Shown in pieces: positions 42,045-49,388 of a stretch of 64,000 nucleotides of DNA. The notes below the pieces were generated by a model. The model was not told the DNA's origin and ran no database searches. It was given only the letters and a program-made list of their open reading frames with translations. The translations under genes and the position numbers were made by a program. The DNA is taken from the NCBI RefSeq assembly GCF_050920705.1, contig NZ_CP154799.1, positions 2,294,001-2,358,000 of the forward strand, read 5' to 3'. Every line of letters begins with the position of its first letter. Within the stretch, counting starts at the first letter, position 1. Source of the stretch: Regnicoccus_A sp014224355. Lineage in GTDB: Bacteria; Cyanobacteriota; Cyanobacteriia; PCC-6307; Cyanobiaceae.

Positions 42045-42780
42045 GGCTCCAGGGGTTGGCGAGGCCGGGGAATGGCCTTCACCCGATCGGCCCTGACCAC
42101 GCTGCGCTGGCGACCAGCCACGGTCTCGCTCTCCATCACCCCCTCCACGCTCAGCCACTGGTCAGCCCGGGGAGTGGGCCGGTCATCGGGCCAGCGCACC
42201 GGCAGGCCGACAGGTACGGCATCCACCAGGCAGCAGCGCACCAGAAGGCGGGCCAGGTGGGGCTCCTCGCCCGGCATGGGCAGCACGAAGCCGCTGATCC
42301 GCACGGAATTCCCCGCGTGGAGGCTCGGGTCAGGATCACTGCGCAGCAGACGCACCCAGTCGGTGAGGCTGCGCTGGGCCGGGGGCAGCACGAAGCTCAG
42401 GCCTGGTTCCTCCAGCAGGTTGGCCTGCCGGTTGGCGGCCAGATCGGCAAAGGAGGGCCTGGGGGGAGGGCCAGCACCGCCAGGGCTGCGCCGATGCTCA
42501 GCCATGTGGTCCAGCGCCCGCACGTCCTGTTGTCGTCCCCCCGGCGGCCCCTGATCTCCACGGCGGCCATCAGCAGGAGCAGGATCCCGCTGGCCCAGAC
42601 GAGGGGATGAAACACGGCCCGCAGCAGCAGATCAAGGCGTCCGCTCAGGGCGCTCTGCAGGAGCGCGATGCCCCAAAGGGCCAGGGCCAGGGCCTTTAGC
42701 ACCTTGGGCTCCAGGCGCTGCAGAAGCCCGGAACCGGCGGGCCGGCGCCTGGGGATCAGAGCAGGAGAAGGTTGACCCAT
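42041..42780 (-). pseudogene. TIGR03943-type putative permease partner (DUF1980), frameshifted
   Basis: The first half, from ATG 42780, has a short leader and two to three membrane spans ('VLKALALALWGIALLQSALS', 'VFHPLVWASGILLLLMAAV'). At the run of six C in coding sense (G6 at 42461-42466) the frame is lost after 'LAVLALPP'. One added base joins it to 'RPSFADLAANRQANLLEEPG', the conserved C-terminal domain with 'HAGNSVRISGFVLPMP' and 'RLLVRCCLVDAVPVGLPVRW', giving about 246 aa. I recognise the pair of this protein with a DUF318-type permease as a common two-part transport system of unknown substrate. Whether the frameshift is real needs read-level checking. Confidence 0.8.
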
Positions 42781-43727
42781 TGGCTGATCAGTAACACCAC
42801 CAGGGACGCTGCCCCGGCCGTGAGCAGAATGGCGCGGGGCCGCAGCAGAACGCCGAACAGCCCCACCAGCTTGAGGTCCATCACGGGGCCGAGCAACAGA
42901 AAAGCCAGCACCGCCCCGGGGGTGACCTGCGCCGCAAAGCCCAGGGCCAGGAAGGCATCCACGCTGGAGCAGACCGACACCACCAGGCTGAGCAGCATCA
43001 GGCTCAGGATCGAGAGGGTGGGGGCGCCTCCCACCGCGATCAGCCACTGGCGCGGTACCAGGGTCTGCACCAGGGCGGCGATGGCGCAGCCCATCACCAG
43101 CAGCAGACCCAGCTCCAGAAACTCGGCTCCCCCATGGGACAGCACCTGGCCCAGGGGTGGGCGCCGAGTGGTTCCGAGCGTGGTCGTCCCTGCTGCGGTC
43201 GCGGGGCTTCCGATCAGGCCGCCCCGTCGCTCCAGCAGGTTCACCTCATCAAGGGGCTGGCTCAATCGCCGCTCCTCCAGGAGAGCCGGCTGCAGCAGCT
43301 CGGTGTCGGGGAGCAGTCTCAGCAGTGTGGCCAGGGCCACCGCGATCAGCACGGCCCCCAGGGGACGTGCCGCCAGCAGCCAGGGCTGATCGGGAAACGC
43401 CGCCCAGGTGCTGGCCAGCACGATCGGGTTGAGAACCGGCGCTGCGAACAGAAAGCCCAGAGCGGTGGCCACCGGCGCCCCTTTCACCAGGAGATGCCGG
43501 GCCATGGGGACGTTGCCACATTCACAGGCGGGAAGGGCAAAGCCCAGGGCGGCCCCGCTGAGGGGGCCCATCAGCGGGTGGGATGGCAGGGACCTCACCC
43601 ACCGCCCCCCCGGGCTGATCCAGCGGGCCAGGCTGGAGAGGACCACACCGATCAGCAGAAAGGGCATCGCCTCCACCAGCAGGGCCTGGAACAGGGCCCA
43701 GGTCGTGGCCAGCCGCTCCACGTTCAT
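42756..43727 (-). CDS. DUF318/ArsP-family permease
   Basis: This 323-aa membrane protein has about eight spans in two halves. Typical are 'FQALLVEAMPFLLIGVVLSS', the Cys pair in 'GFALPACECGNVPMARHLLV' and 'SLVVSVCSSVDAFLALGFAA' in the second half, followed by 'GPVMDLKLVGLFGVLLRPRA'. Paired Cys/Asp in membrane segments suggest metal or metalloid transport, as in ArsP; the substrate is unknown. It starts on the stop codon of the PTPS-like gene (TGATG) and overlaps the next gene by 25 bases, so all four genes are probably co-translated. The central loop is polar and long. Confidence 0.9.
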   Translation of the reverse strand: MNVERLATTWALFQALLVEAMPFLLIGVVLSSLARWISPGGRWVRSLPSHPLMGPLSGAALGFALPACECGNVPMARHLLVKGAPVATALGFLFAAPVLNPIVLASTWAAFPDQPWLLAARPLGAVLIAVALATLLRLLPDTELLQPALLEERRLSQPLDEVNLLERRGGLIGSPATAAGTTTLGTTRRPPLGQVLSHGGAEFLELGLLLVMGCAIAALVQTLVPRQWLIAVGGAPTLSILSLMLLSLVVSVCSSVDAFLALGFAAQVTPGAVLAFLLLGPVMDLKLVGLFGVLLRPRAILLTAGAASLVVLLISQWVNLLLL

Positions 43728-44194
43728 CACAGCAGGGCCTGGGCGAACCACCCAGGGGTGGCCTCGAAGCAGGCGGCGTTGCGGACGTCTTCGCGGGCTT
43801 CCACCTTCCAGCAGCAGCTGCGGCCGTCGTCGCGGGCTAGCAAGAGTTGATTGGCCCATGTCCAGACCAGCTCGGCGCTGCTCTCCATCCCGACATTCGC
43901 CATCACCCGCAGGTCGAGGGCACCCTGGGCGTGCAGGGCCTGCCACTGCTCCAGGAGGGGATCATCGGCGTTCACCAGAAAGGTGTGATCGAACTGCCCG
44001 GCCAGCTGCGCCTCCAGCTCGCGCAGCCCGGAGAAGTCGACCACGAACCCGTTGGCATCGAGCTGGCGGGCGCGGAACCAGCAGGTGAAGCTGCGGCTGT
44101 AGCCGTGCACGAACCGGCAGTGTCCCTGGTGCCGCCACTGCCGATGACAACAGGGGTAACCGCTGAATTGTTTCGAGCAGGTGTACGAGGCCAT
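43727..44194 (-). CDS. Divergent 6-pyruvoyl-tetrahydropterin synthase / QueD-family protein
   Basis: This 155-aa protein belongs to the PTPS fold by 'VVDFSGLRELEAQLAGQFDH' and the end 'EAREDVRNAACF'. Its zinc-site region reads 'GYPCCHRQWRHQGHCRFVHG' followed by Tyr, so the usual HGH is HGY. This is the CC-x-RQW-x-HC variant I recall from alphaproteobacterial QueD-like proteins of unknown product. It may act on 7,8-dihydroneopterin triphosphate from FolE, but the missing His makes ordinary QueD or PTPS activity uncertain. It heads the four-gene operon with the permease and diverges from hisIE. Pairing a pterin-type enzyme with a putative metal permease is unusual. Confidence 0.85.
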   Translation of the reverse strand: MASYTCSKQFSGYPCCHRQWRHQGHCRFVHGYSRSFTCWFRARQLDANGFVVDFSGLRELEAQLAGQFDHTFLVNADDPLLEQWQALHAQGALDLRVMANVGMESSAELVWTWANQLLLARDDGRSCCWKVEAREDVRNAACFEATPGWFAQALL

Positions 44195-44236
44195 CGCTGA
44201 GATGGGAGAGGATCGCAACAGCCGGACTCCCCTCCC

Positions 44237-44947
44237 TTGGAGGCATCATTTCAGCCCCACAGCCCGATCGGTGGCGACCCGGCCTCCTGGCTGGATCAAC
44301 TGCGCTTCGATGACGCCGGATTGATTCCCGCCATTGCCCAGGACTGGCTGGATGGCGCCGTGCTGATGCTGGCCTGGATGAACCGCGAGTCGATCGCCCG
44401 CACGCTGGCCACGGGTGAGGTGCACTACTGGAGCCGTTCCCGAGCCGAGTTGTGGCACAAGGGCGCCACCAGCGGCCATCTGCAGCGGCTGCGGGGCCTC
44501 CGCTACGACTGTGACAGCGATGTGCTGCTGCTGACGGTGGAGCAGGTGGGCGATGTGGCCTGCCACACCGGCTCCCGCAGTTGCTTCTTCACAGCGGGTG
44601 GCTCTTTGGAGAGCAGGAATCCAGAGCCTGCGGATCCTCCGGCCGATGCCTGCAGTGAGCTGGCGCGGCAGATCCAGGATCGCCACGATCATCCGGTGGA
44701 GGGGAGCTACACCAACCGCCTGCTGGCGGGAGGCGACAACCGCATCCTCAAGAAGATCGGCGAGGAGAGCGCCGAGTTCGTGATGGCCTGCAAGGACGAC
44801 GAGGCCGACGGCATCGCCGGGGAAGCGGCTGATCTGATCTTTCATCTGCAGGTGGCCCTGGCCCATCACGGGGTCGAGTGGCGTCGGGTGCTGGAGGTGC
44901 TGGCCGCCCGCCGCGGCGCCCCACGCCGCAGTCAGGGCCGCGAATAG
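44237..44947 (+). CDS. hisIE: Bifunctional phosphoribosyl-AMP cyclohydrolase / phosphoribosyl-ATP pyrophosphatase
   Basis: HisIE (236 aa) performs steps 2 and 3 of histidine synthesis. The HisI half (about 20-125) has 'AVLMLAWMNRESIARTLATG', 'VHYWSRSRAELWHKGATSG' and the metal-binding Cys/His residues in 'DVACHTGSRSCFF'. The HisE half (about 140-230) has 'SYTNRLLAGGDNRILKKIGE' and 'EAADLIFHLQVALAHHGVEW'. A TTG at 44237 is taken as start because no ATG occurs before residue 46. The gene diverges from the PTPS operon and is followed by the pentad-repeat gene. Confidence 0.94.
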   Translation: MEASFQPHSPIGGDPASWLDQLRFDDAGLIPAIAQDWLDGAVLMLAWMNRESIARTLATGEVHYWSRSRAELWHKGATSGHLQRLRGLRYDCDSDVLLLTVEQVGDVACHTGSRSCFFTAGGSLESRNPEPADPPADACSELARQIQDRHDHPVEGSYTNRLLAGGDNRILKKIGEESAEFVMACKDDEADGIAGEAADLIFHLQVALAHHGVEWRRVLEVLAARRGAPRRSQGRE

Positions 44948-44958
44948 GGTCGGATCAC

Positions 44959-45324
44959 TTGCGGCAGGCACCCTTGCTTCCTCCAGCTCAGGACCCTTCC
45001 GCCAACTGCGGCGGCCGCCCGCCGCTTCTGGCCACCGGCGTCGCTCCCCTGGGGATCATCTCGATCGGGATCGTCCCGATGGGTGTGGTGGCCATCGGTG
45101 TGGTGCCGATGGGGGTAATCAGCCTCGGGGCCGTCTCCATGGGTCTGGTGTCGGCCGCAGTGGTGAACATGGGGGTGCTCACCGCCGGGGTCACCACCAT
45201 GGGGGTGTGGTGGGCCGGCCTCGAGGGCCATGGACTGGTGCGACTGAACCCACCGGCCTCGCCACCTGTGTCCCTGCCGGTGGATCCGGCCGGTGCCCCG
45301 TCACACCACCATCACCAGCCTTAG
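44959..45324 (+). CDS. Glycine pentad-repeat hydrophobic protein
   Basis: This 121-aa product (start TTG at 44959, or 44974) is not recognised. Residues 27-86 are 12 consecutive five-residue repeats of the form G-[VIL]-[VIA]-[SPTA]-[MIL], for example 'GIVPMGVVAIGVVPMGVISL'; one repeat begins with Ala instead of Gly. The block is hydrophobic and uncharged. A Pro-rich tail ends with four His in 'PSHHHHQP'. It could be a membrane protein with close Gly-packed helices or an elongated beta-helix like pentapeptide-repeat proteins. It follows hisIE by 11 bases and its end overlaps the convergent protease gene by 4 bases. Confidence 0.6.
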   Translation: MRQAPLLPPAQDPSANCGGRPPLLATGVAPLGIISIGIVPMGVVAIGVVPMGVISLGAVSMGLVSAAVVNMGVLTAGVTTMGVWWAGLEGHGLVRLNPPASPPVSLPVDPAGAPSHHHHQP

Positions 45325-46061
45325 GGACGCGCCCCGAAGCGGCTGGGTTGCTTGTACAACCAGCGCACCGTGGCCCGGTCACGGGCGCTGAGGGTCAGCA
45401 CCGGCCGGGGGCCAGGCACCGCAGCCATGGCATCGGCAGGCTGATCACTGTGGCCCCAGAGCCCGATGGCGTGGCCCAGCTCGTGCAGCGCCGTGGCCTG
45501 CAGGGCTTCCTGGCGCTGATCAGGGCTGATCAGCACCACCACCCGAGGCTCCAGGCGCCACTGCCCCTGCCGTTGAACCTCCACCAGTTCCAGCTGGGCC
45601 CGCCCATGGCTGGCCCGGCGGCGGCGACCCTGGGCATCCAGCAGCGGTGGACGGCGCCGCTCGATCAGGATCTGGGCCCGGCTGGAATCGCTCACCTGCA
45701 CCAAGGTCAGTTCCGAGCCCCAGCTGGCCAGGGCGGCATCGACCGCCTGCTGCCAGCGATGCTCGAAGCGTGATCCAGGACCCTCTTCCCCCAGGGGCTC
45801 CACCCACACGCACCAGCGATCAAGCCGCGGCCAGCCCAGAGGAGTGGTCTCCAGCCGGTGGCGATAGTCGGGGCCACCGTCGGCCAGGACAGGGTCCTGC
45901 TGCTGGGCTGAACTGCCTTCATGGGCGGCCGCGGCAGCGGGGGAGACCGTGGCGGGTCGGCTGGCGCTGGCGGCAGGGCAGAGCTCCTGGCGGTCTGGAA
46001 TGGCCTGAGCAGGGCCGGCCATCACCAGGGCCAGAAGGGCCAGGCAGGGCAGGGCGCGCAT
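45321..46061 (-). CDS. Secreted matrixin-like zinc metalloprotease
   Basis: This 246-aa protein has a signal peptide ('ALPCLALLALVMAGPAQA') and the metzincin zinc motif 'ATALHELGHAIGLWGHSDQP' (HExxHxxGxxH) near residue 200, followed by 'VLTLSARDRATVRWLYKQPS', a segment typical of bacterial matrixin-like proteins that precedes the C-terminus. It should act outside the cytoplasm on peptides or proteins. The start at 46061 is preferred because it begins the signal peptide; nine more residues are possible upstream. It lies 7 bases behind the DUF2214 gene on the same strand. Confidence 0.88.
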   Translation of the reverse strand: MRALPCLALLALVMAGPAQAIPDRQELCPAASASRPATVSPAAAAAHEGSSAQQQDPVLADGGPDYRHRLETTPLGWPRLDRWCVWVEPLGEEGPGSRFEHRWQQAVDAALASWGSELTLVQVSDSSRAQILIERRRPPLLDAQGRRRRASHGRAQLELVEVQRQGQWRLEPRVVVLISPDQRQEALQATALHELGHAIGLWGHSDQPADAMAAVPGPRPVLTLSARDRATVRWLYKQPSRFGARP

Positions 46062-46068
46062 CTCAATC

Positions 46069-46575
46069 TCAGCCCGGAAGTCCCACACCGCGGGCCATCA
46101 GTGTGGCCAGCAGGGGGATGGTGGCAAAGCCCACCAGTTCGATGTTCAGGATCCAGCCGAGGCGGCTGGCGAGAGCCTGGCTCACCTTGGGGAGATCCCC
46201 CTTGCGCAGCGGGATGGCCCAGAGGATGTAGGTGACTGTGGGATACAGCGAGAGAGCACCCACAGACAGGTAGACCCCCACCTTCCACCAGAAAAGAGGG
46301 TTTTCCGTGTAGAAGCTGCTGCCCTGGCCGTAGTGCAGCACCCGCAGGATTCCGCTCAGCAGCACCAGGAGAGCCGCAAGGCCATAGACGATGTCGGTGA
46401 TCACCATGGTGATCGCCACGGACCGATCCGGATCCGGGCGAATCAGGCGGCGTTCCAGCACCAGAGCCCCGAAACAGACCATGAAGCTGAGGTAGTGGAC
46501 ATAGGCCACCGCAGCACTGGGAAGCACGCCGGTGGGCAGGACCAGGGCGGCAGGCAGATGAACCAGGGCTGTCAT
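46069..46575 (-). CDS. DUF2214-family membrane protein
   Basis: This 168-aa integral membrane protein has four spans: 'PSAAVAYVHYLSFMVCFGAL', the region around 'TDIVYGLAALLVLLSGILRV', a third after 'ENPLFWWKVGVYLSVGALSL', and a fourth near the end ('ILNIELVGFATIPLLATLMA'). His in the first, the conserved Tyr-Gly pair and 'LRVLHYGQGSSFYTENPLFW' match the DUF2214 family, which may bind haem in some bacteria, though its function is unknown. The start at 46575 excludes a long AT-richer leader. It precedes the matrixin-like protease and is divergent from the sigma-factor gene, leaving a 189-base gap between their starts that must hold both promoters. Confidence 0.85.
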   Translation of the reverse strand: MTALVHLPAALVLPTGVLPSAAVAYVHYLSFMVCFGALVLERRLIRPDPDRSVAITMVITDIVYGLAALLVLLSGILRVLHYGQGSSFYTENPLFWWKVGVYLSVGALSLYPTVTYILWAIPLRKGDLPKVSQALASRLGWILNIELVGFATIPLLATLMARGVGLPG

Positions 46576-46764
46576 GGCCGGGGTTGGGCTTGAACGGCCC
46601 ATGACCGTAGCGAGGCAGGGGCGGCGTCGAGCCGAAGCGCCCCTGGCGTGAGCCAATCGAAGTGAATTCCAAAAACCGAAGCAAGTTGGAAGTTGGAAAC
46701 CTTTCCGGTGGTTTTGGGATGTGTGAAATTTCGCCTTAGATTCAACAAAGCTTCGAGGCAGATC

Positions 46765-47688
46765 ATGGTCAGTTCGCTGAGTGCCTTTCTCGGAGAGATC
46801 GGACGTCACCAACTACTCACCCCATCCCAGGAGCTCACCCTCGGCCGCAAGGTGCAGGCGATGATCGCCCTCAACGAGCGCTGCTCCCAGGCCGGTGGCA
46901 GTGGTGAAGCCTGCGACTACAGCGATGTGGAGCGCCGCACCATCCGCACCGGTGAACGGGCCAAGGATCAGATGATCACGGCGAATCTGCGCCTGGTGGT
47001 GAACCTGGCCAAGCGCTACCAGGGCAAGGGCCTTGACCTGCTCGACCTGATTCAGGAAGGAACCCTTGGCCTGGTGCGGGCCGTCGAGAAGTACGACCCG
47101 ACCCGGGGTCATCGTTTCAGTACTTATGCTTATTGGTGGATCCGTCAAGGCCTCAATCGGGCTCTGTCCACCCAGAGCCGCACGATCCGCATTCCGGTGA
47201 ATGTGAATGAAAAGCTCACAAAACTTCGTGCTGCCAAAGCACGGTTGCTGCAGGCCAATGGCCTCTCCGCATCCCCGAAGGAACTGGCCACGAGCATGAA
47301 TCTTCCGCTCACTGATGTGGAAGATCTCCTGGCCTGCGAGCTGCGCAGTGTCACGGTCAGCCTGCAGGGGGTGGTCAAGTCCAAGTCGGATCCCACTGAG
47401 CTGGTCGACGTCCTCCCCAGCAACGAGATGCCCCCCCTGGAGAGAGCCGAGCTGGCCGAGCGCAGTGCATCCGTGTGGCGGTTGCTCGATGTCTCGAACC
47501 TCACCCCCCGTGAGCGCGCTGTGGTGATGCTCCGCTTCGGACTCGACGGCAGCCACGAATGGCGCACGCTCGCCGAGGTGGCCCGGCAGCTGGGCTGCAG
47601 CCGCGAATACTGCCGTCAGGTGGTGCAGCGAGCCTTGCGCAAATTACGCAAGGCCGGTGTCCAGAGCGGTCTCGTGGAAGCCGGCTAG
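46765..47688 (+). CDS. Group 2 sigma-70 family RNA polymerase sigma factor
   Basis: This 307-aa sigma factor has region 1.2 ('FLGEIGRHQLLTPSQELTLG'), region 2 ('ANLRLVVNLAKRYQGKGLDL', '-10'-recognising 'FSTYAYWWIRQGLNRALSTQ'), region 3 and region 4 ('EWRTLAEVARQLGCSREYCR'). It lacks region 1.1, so it is a non-essential group 2 (SigB-E type) rather than the principal sigma, and probably serves stress, dark or nutrient responses. The start at 46765 gives the family N-terminus 'MVSSLSAFLGEI'. It is divergent from the DUF2214 gene and is not followed closely by another gene (95-base gap). Confidence 0.93.
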   Translation: MVSSLSAFLGEIGRHQLLTPSQELTLGRKVQAMIALNERCSQAGGSGEACDYSDVERRTIRTGERAKDQMITANLRLVVNLAKRYQGKGLDLLDLIQEGTLGLVRAVEKYDPTRGHRFSTYAYWWIRQGLNRALSTQSRTIRIPVNVNEKLTKLRAAKARLLQANGLSASPKELATSMNLPLTDVEDLLACELRSVTVSLQGVVKSKSDPTELVDVLPSNEMPPLERAELAERSASVWRLLDVSNLTPRERAVVMLRFGLDGSHEWRTLAEVARQLGCSREYCRQVVQRALRKLRKAGVQSGLVEAG

Positions 47689-47783
47689 GGAGAGATCACC
47701 GCCCCAATCCGGCCTGAAACCGTCCTTGTGCTCTCCATCAAGGTTGAGGATGATGCCGGGGTTCGTTGCTCCCCGAGCGAGCC

Positions 47784-48206
47784 ATGGCTCCAATCGACGC
47801 CGGTTTTTCTGACCCCTCCGAAGGGTCCCCCTATGCCGGGGAATCCAGCGCTGGGGATCAGTCCACCGTGGAGGCGGAGGTGCTGGAAAGCACCGTTGTC
47901 GATGAAGGGGTGCTGCAACGCCTGCTGCGCAGGGCGGGTCGTGCCATTGCTCTGCCGGCCCTGGAATGCCTTGAACTGCTGCTGGATGGCAACACGCCTT
48001 CCCAGGTGAGGCTCACGATGCTCGCGGCCCTCACCTATCTGTTGCTTCCGCTCGATCTCATCCCAGATTTCATTCCCGCAGCCGGTTTCAGCGATGATCT
48101 GGTGGCGCTCACGGCCCTCCTGGGACTGACGGGCCGTCACCTCACTCCTGACATCCGGACCCGGGCACGCCGCAAACTGGATCGCTGGTTCCCCCCCGGC
48201 CGTTGA
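47784..48206 (+). CDS. YkvA-family (DUF1232) membrane-associated protein
   Basis: This 140-aa protein has a polar N-terminal 50 residues and a DUF1232 core with 'LTMLAALTYLLLPLDLIPDF' followed by 'IPAAGFSDDLVALTALLGL'. The 'YLLLPLDLIPDFIP' motif is the family hallmark. Function is unknown; members are small proteins with one or two hydrophobic helices. It is translationally coupled to the next gene through TGATG. The start at ATG 47784 is chosen; a TTG six codons earlier is possible. It is the first of a plus-strand run of four genes that ends with psiE. Confidence 0.86.
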   Translation: MAPIDAGFSDPSEGSPYAGESSAGDQSTVEAEVLESTVVDEGVLQRLLRRAGRAIALPALECLELLLDGNTPSQVRLTMLAALTYLLLPLDLIPDFIPAAGFSDDLVALTALLGLTGRHLTPDIRTRARRKLDRWFPPGR

Positions 48207-48562
48207 TGCCTGACCACAGCAGCGAGGCCCGGGCCCTTGCGGGCATCGCCTCCCTCGACACCGCTCAGCTGGAGGATCTGCAGAGCTTCCTCAAGGACTG
48301 GCTTCGCCACCGGGGACGGACGCAGGCAGACCTGCGCCGCGCACTGCGCGCCGAGTCGATCCGGATGCCTGTTCTGCTCGAGACCCTCCAGGACCTTCAC
48401 GCTGAGGCAGGTCTCACTGCCTTGGCTGCACGGCTCTGCGGCATCGATGAGCTGTGGCAACGGGAAGAGGGAGGGCCCGGAAGCCCGAACGAGGCAGGGG
48501 AGGATCCCTTCAGCCAATTGGATCTGCTGCTGGAAGAGATCCGACAGGATCAGCGGATCTAG
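48206..48562 (+). CDS. Hypothetical helical protein coupled to the YkvA gene
   Basis: This 118-aa soluble product is not recognised. It looks all-helical, with 'IASLDTAQLEDLQSFLKDWL', 'LRRALRAESIRMPVLLETLQ' and an acidic C-terminus 'SQLDLLLEEIRQDQRI'. No catalytic or metal motif is visible. The ATG overlaps the stop codon of the YkvA gene (TGATG at 48204-48208), indicating coupled expression. A short 44-base gap separates it from the secreted protein gene. The role is unknown. Confidence 0.7.
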   Translation: MPDHSSEARALAGIASLDTAQLEDLQSFLKDWLRHRGRTQADLRRALRAESIRMPVLLETLQDLHAEAGLTALAARLCGIDELWQREEGGPGSPNEAGEDPFSQLDLLLEEIRQDQRI

Positions 48563-48606
48563 CCTTCAGAAGGCAGAGTGGGCTCAGCCACGTCATTCAT
48601 ATCTCC

Positions 48607-48897
48607 ATGGCGCCAACGCCCCAAAAGCCTCTGGCGAGTCCGCGATTCCGCCTGCAGTCCTTTGTTCCCGTGGCCGCAACGGTCCTGGCACTCCTCTCCA
48701 GTGCGCCCACGGCTCTGAGGGCCCAGAGCCTCCGCTACAACCTCGGGCCGGGCAGCAACGTGGGTGTTCCCACCCAGGTGGAGCCCACCGACTGCGTCAC
48801 CGATCCCACCGATGGGGCGGTCACCTGCGACACCAAGCTCAAGAACCCTCCGGGTGATACCCCCGCGCGACCCAGATTCGAGCCGTTCAACAACTGA
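48607..48897 (+). CDS. Small secreted hypothetical protein
   Basis: This 96-aa protein has a signal peptide ('FVPVAATVLALLSSAPTALR' followed by an AQS cleavage-like site at about residue 40), then a short mature part with two cysteines in 'PTDCVTDPTDGAVTCDTKLK', which may form a disulfide, and an acidic-Pro tail. The family is not recognised. Its stop overlaps the ATG of the following psiE-like gene, so the two are coupled and may act together at the envelope. Confidence 0.7.
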   Translation: MAPTPQKPLASPRFRLQSFVPVAATVLALLSSAPTALRAQSLRYNLGPGSNVGVPTQVEPTDCVTDPTDGAVTCDTKLKNPPGDTPARPRFEPFNN

Positions 48898-49388
48898 TGA
48901 GCAGGTTGTCCGGCCTTTTCGACGACGAGACGTTCCTGGCCCTCGTCGATCGCTTCGAGCGTCAACTGGCCAAGGCGCTCTCAGCTCTGCTCTGCGTGGT
49001 GCTGATCGCCGCCTCGGCCCAGCTGTTCCTTCGGGTCTGGCAGGAATTCTTCAACCCCAGCACCGGCTGGCTCGGGAACGATCTCATGGGGATCCTCGGG
49101 GATGTGCTCACCGTGCTGATCGCCCTTGAGGTGCTTCAGAACGTCACGGCCTACCTGCGACACCATGTGGTGCAGATCGAGCTGGTGCTGCTCACGGCCC
49201 TCACCGCCGTGGCGCGGAAGGTGATCGTGCTTCAGCCGGGGGCGGAGGACAAACCTCTTCTGCTGGTCGGACTGGGGGTCACGGTGGTGAGCCTGTCGGC
49301 GGGCTACTGGCTGGTGCGCTCTTCCACACTGATGGGGAAGGTGTCCAGAAGAGGGCGAACCAAAGTGTTCCGGGAGCCGGATCTGTAG
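48897..49388 (+). CDS. PsiE-family membrane protein
   Basis: This 163-aa protein has four membrane spans ('ALSALLCVVLIAASAQLFLR', 'LGDVLTVLIALEVLQNVTAY', 'IELVLLTALTAVARKVIVLQ', 'LLVGLGVTVVSLSAGYWLVR') and matches the PsiE (phosphate-starvation-inducible E) family. The 'LxNVTAYLRHHVVQIELVL' region with a His pair is typical. Its biochemical function is unknown. The ATG overlaps the secreted-protein stop. The last 110 bases overlap the convergent Nif11/cupin gene. Confidence 0.88.
   Translation: MSRLSGLFDDETFLALVDRFERQLAKALSALLCVVLIAASAQLFLRVWQEFFNPSTGWLGNDLMGILGDVLTVLIALEVLQNVTAYLRHHVVQIELVLLTALTAVARKVIVLQPGAEDKPLLLVGLGVTVVSLSAGYWLVRSSTLMGKVSRRGRTKVFREPDL

Noticed and set aside
49279..49388. 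Frameshift at the end of the Nif11/cupin gene
   Set aside because: The tail overlaps psiE and looks unconserved, but the cupin domain is complete before it, so no lesion needs to be assumed.
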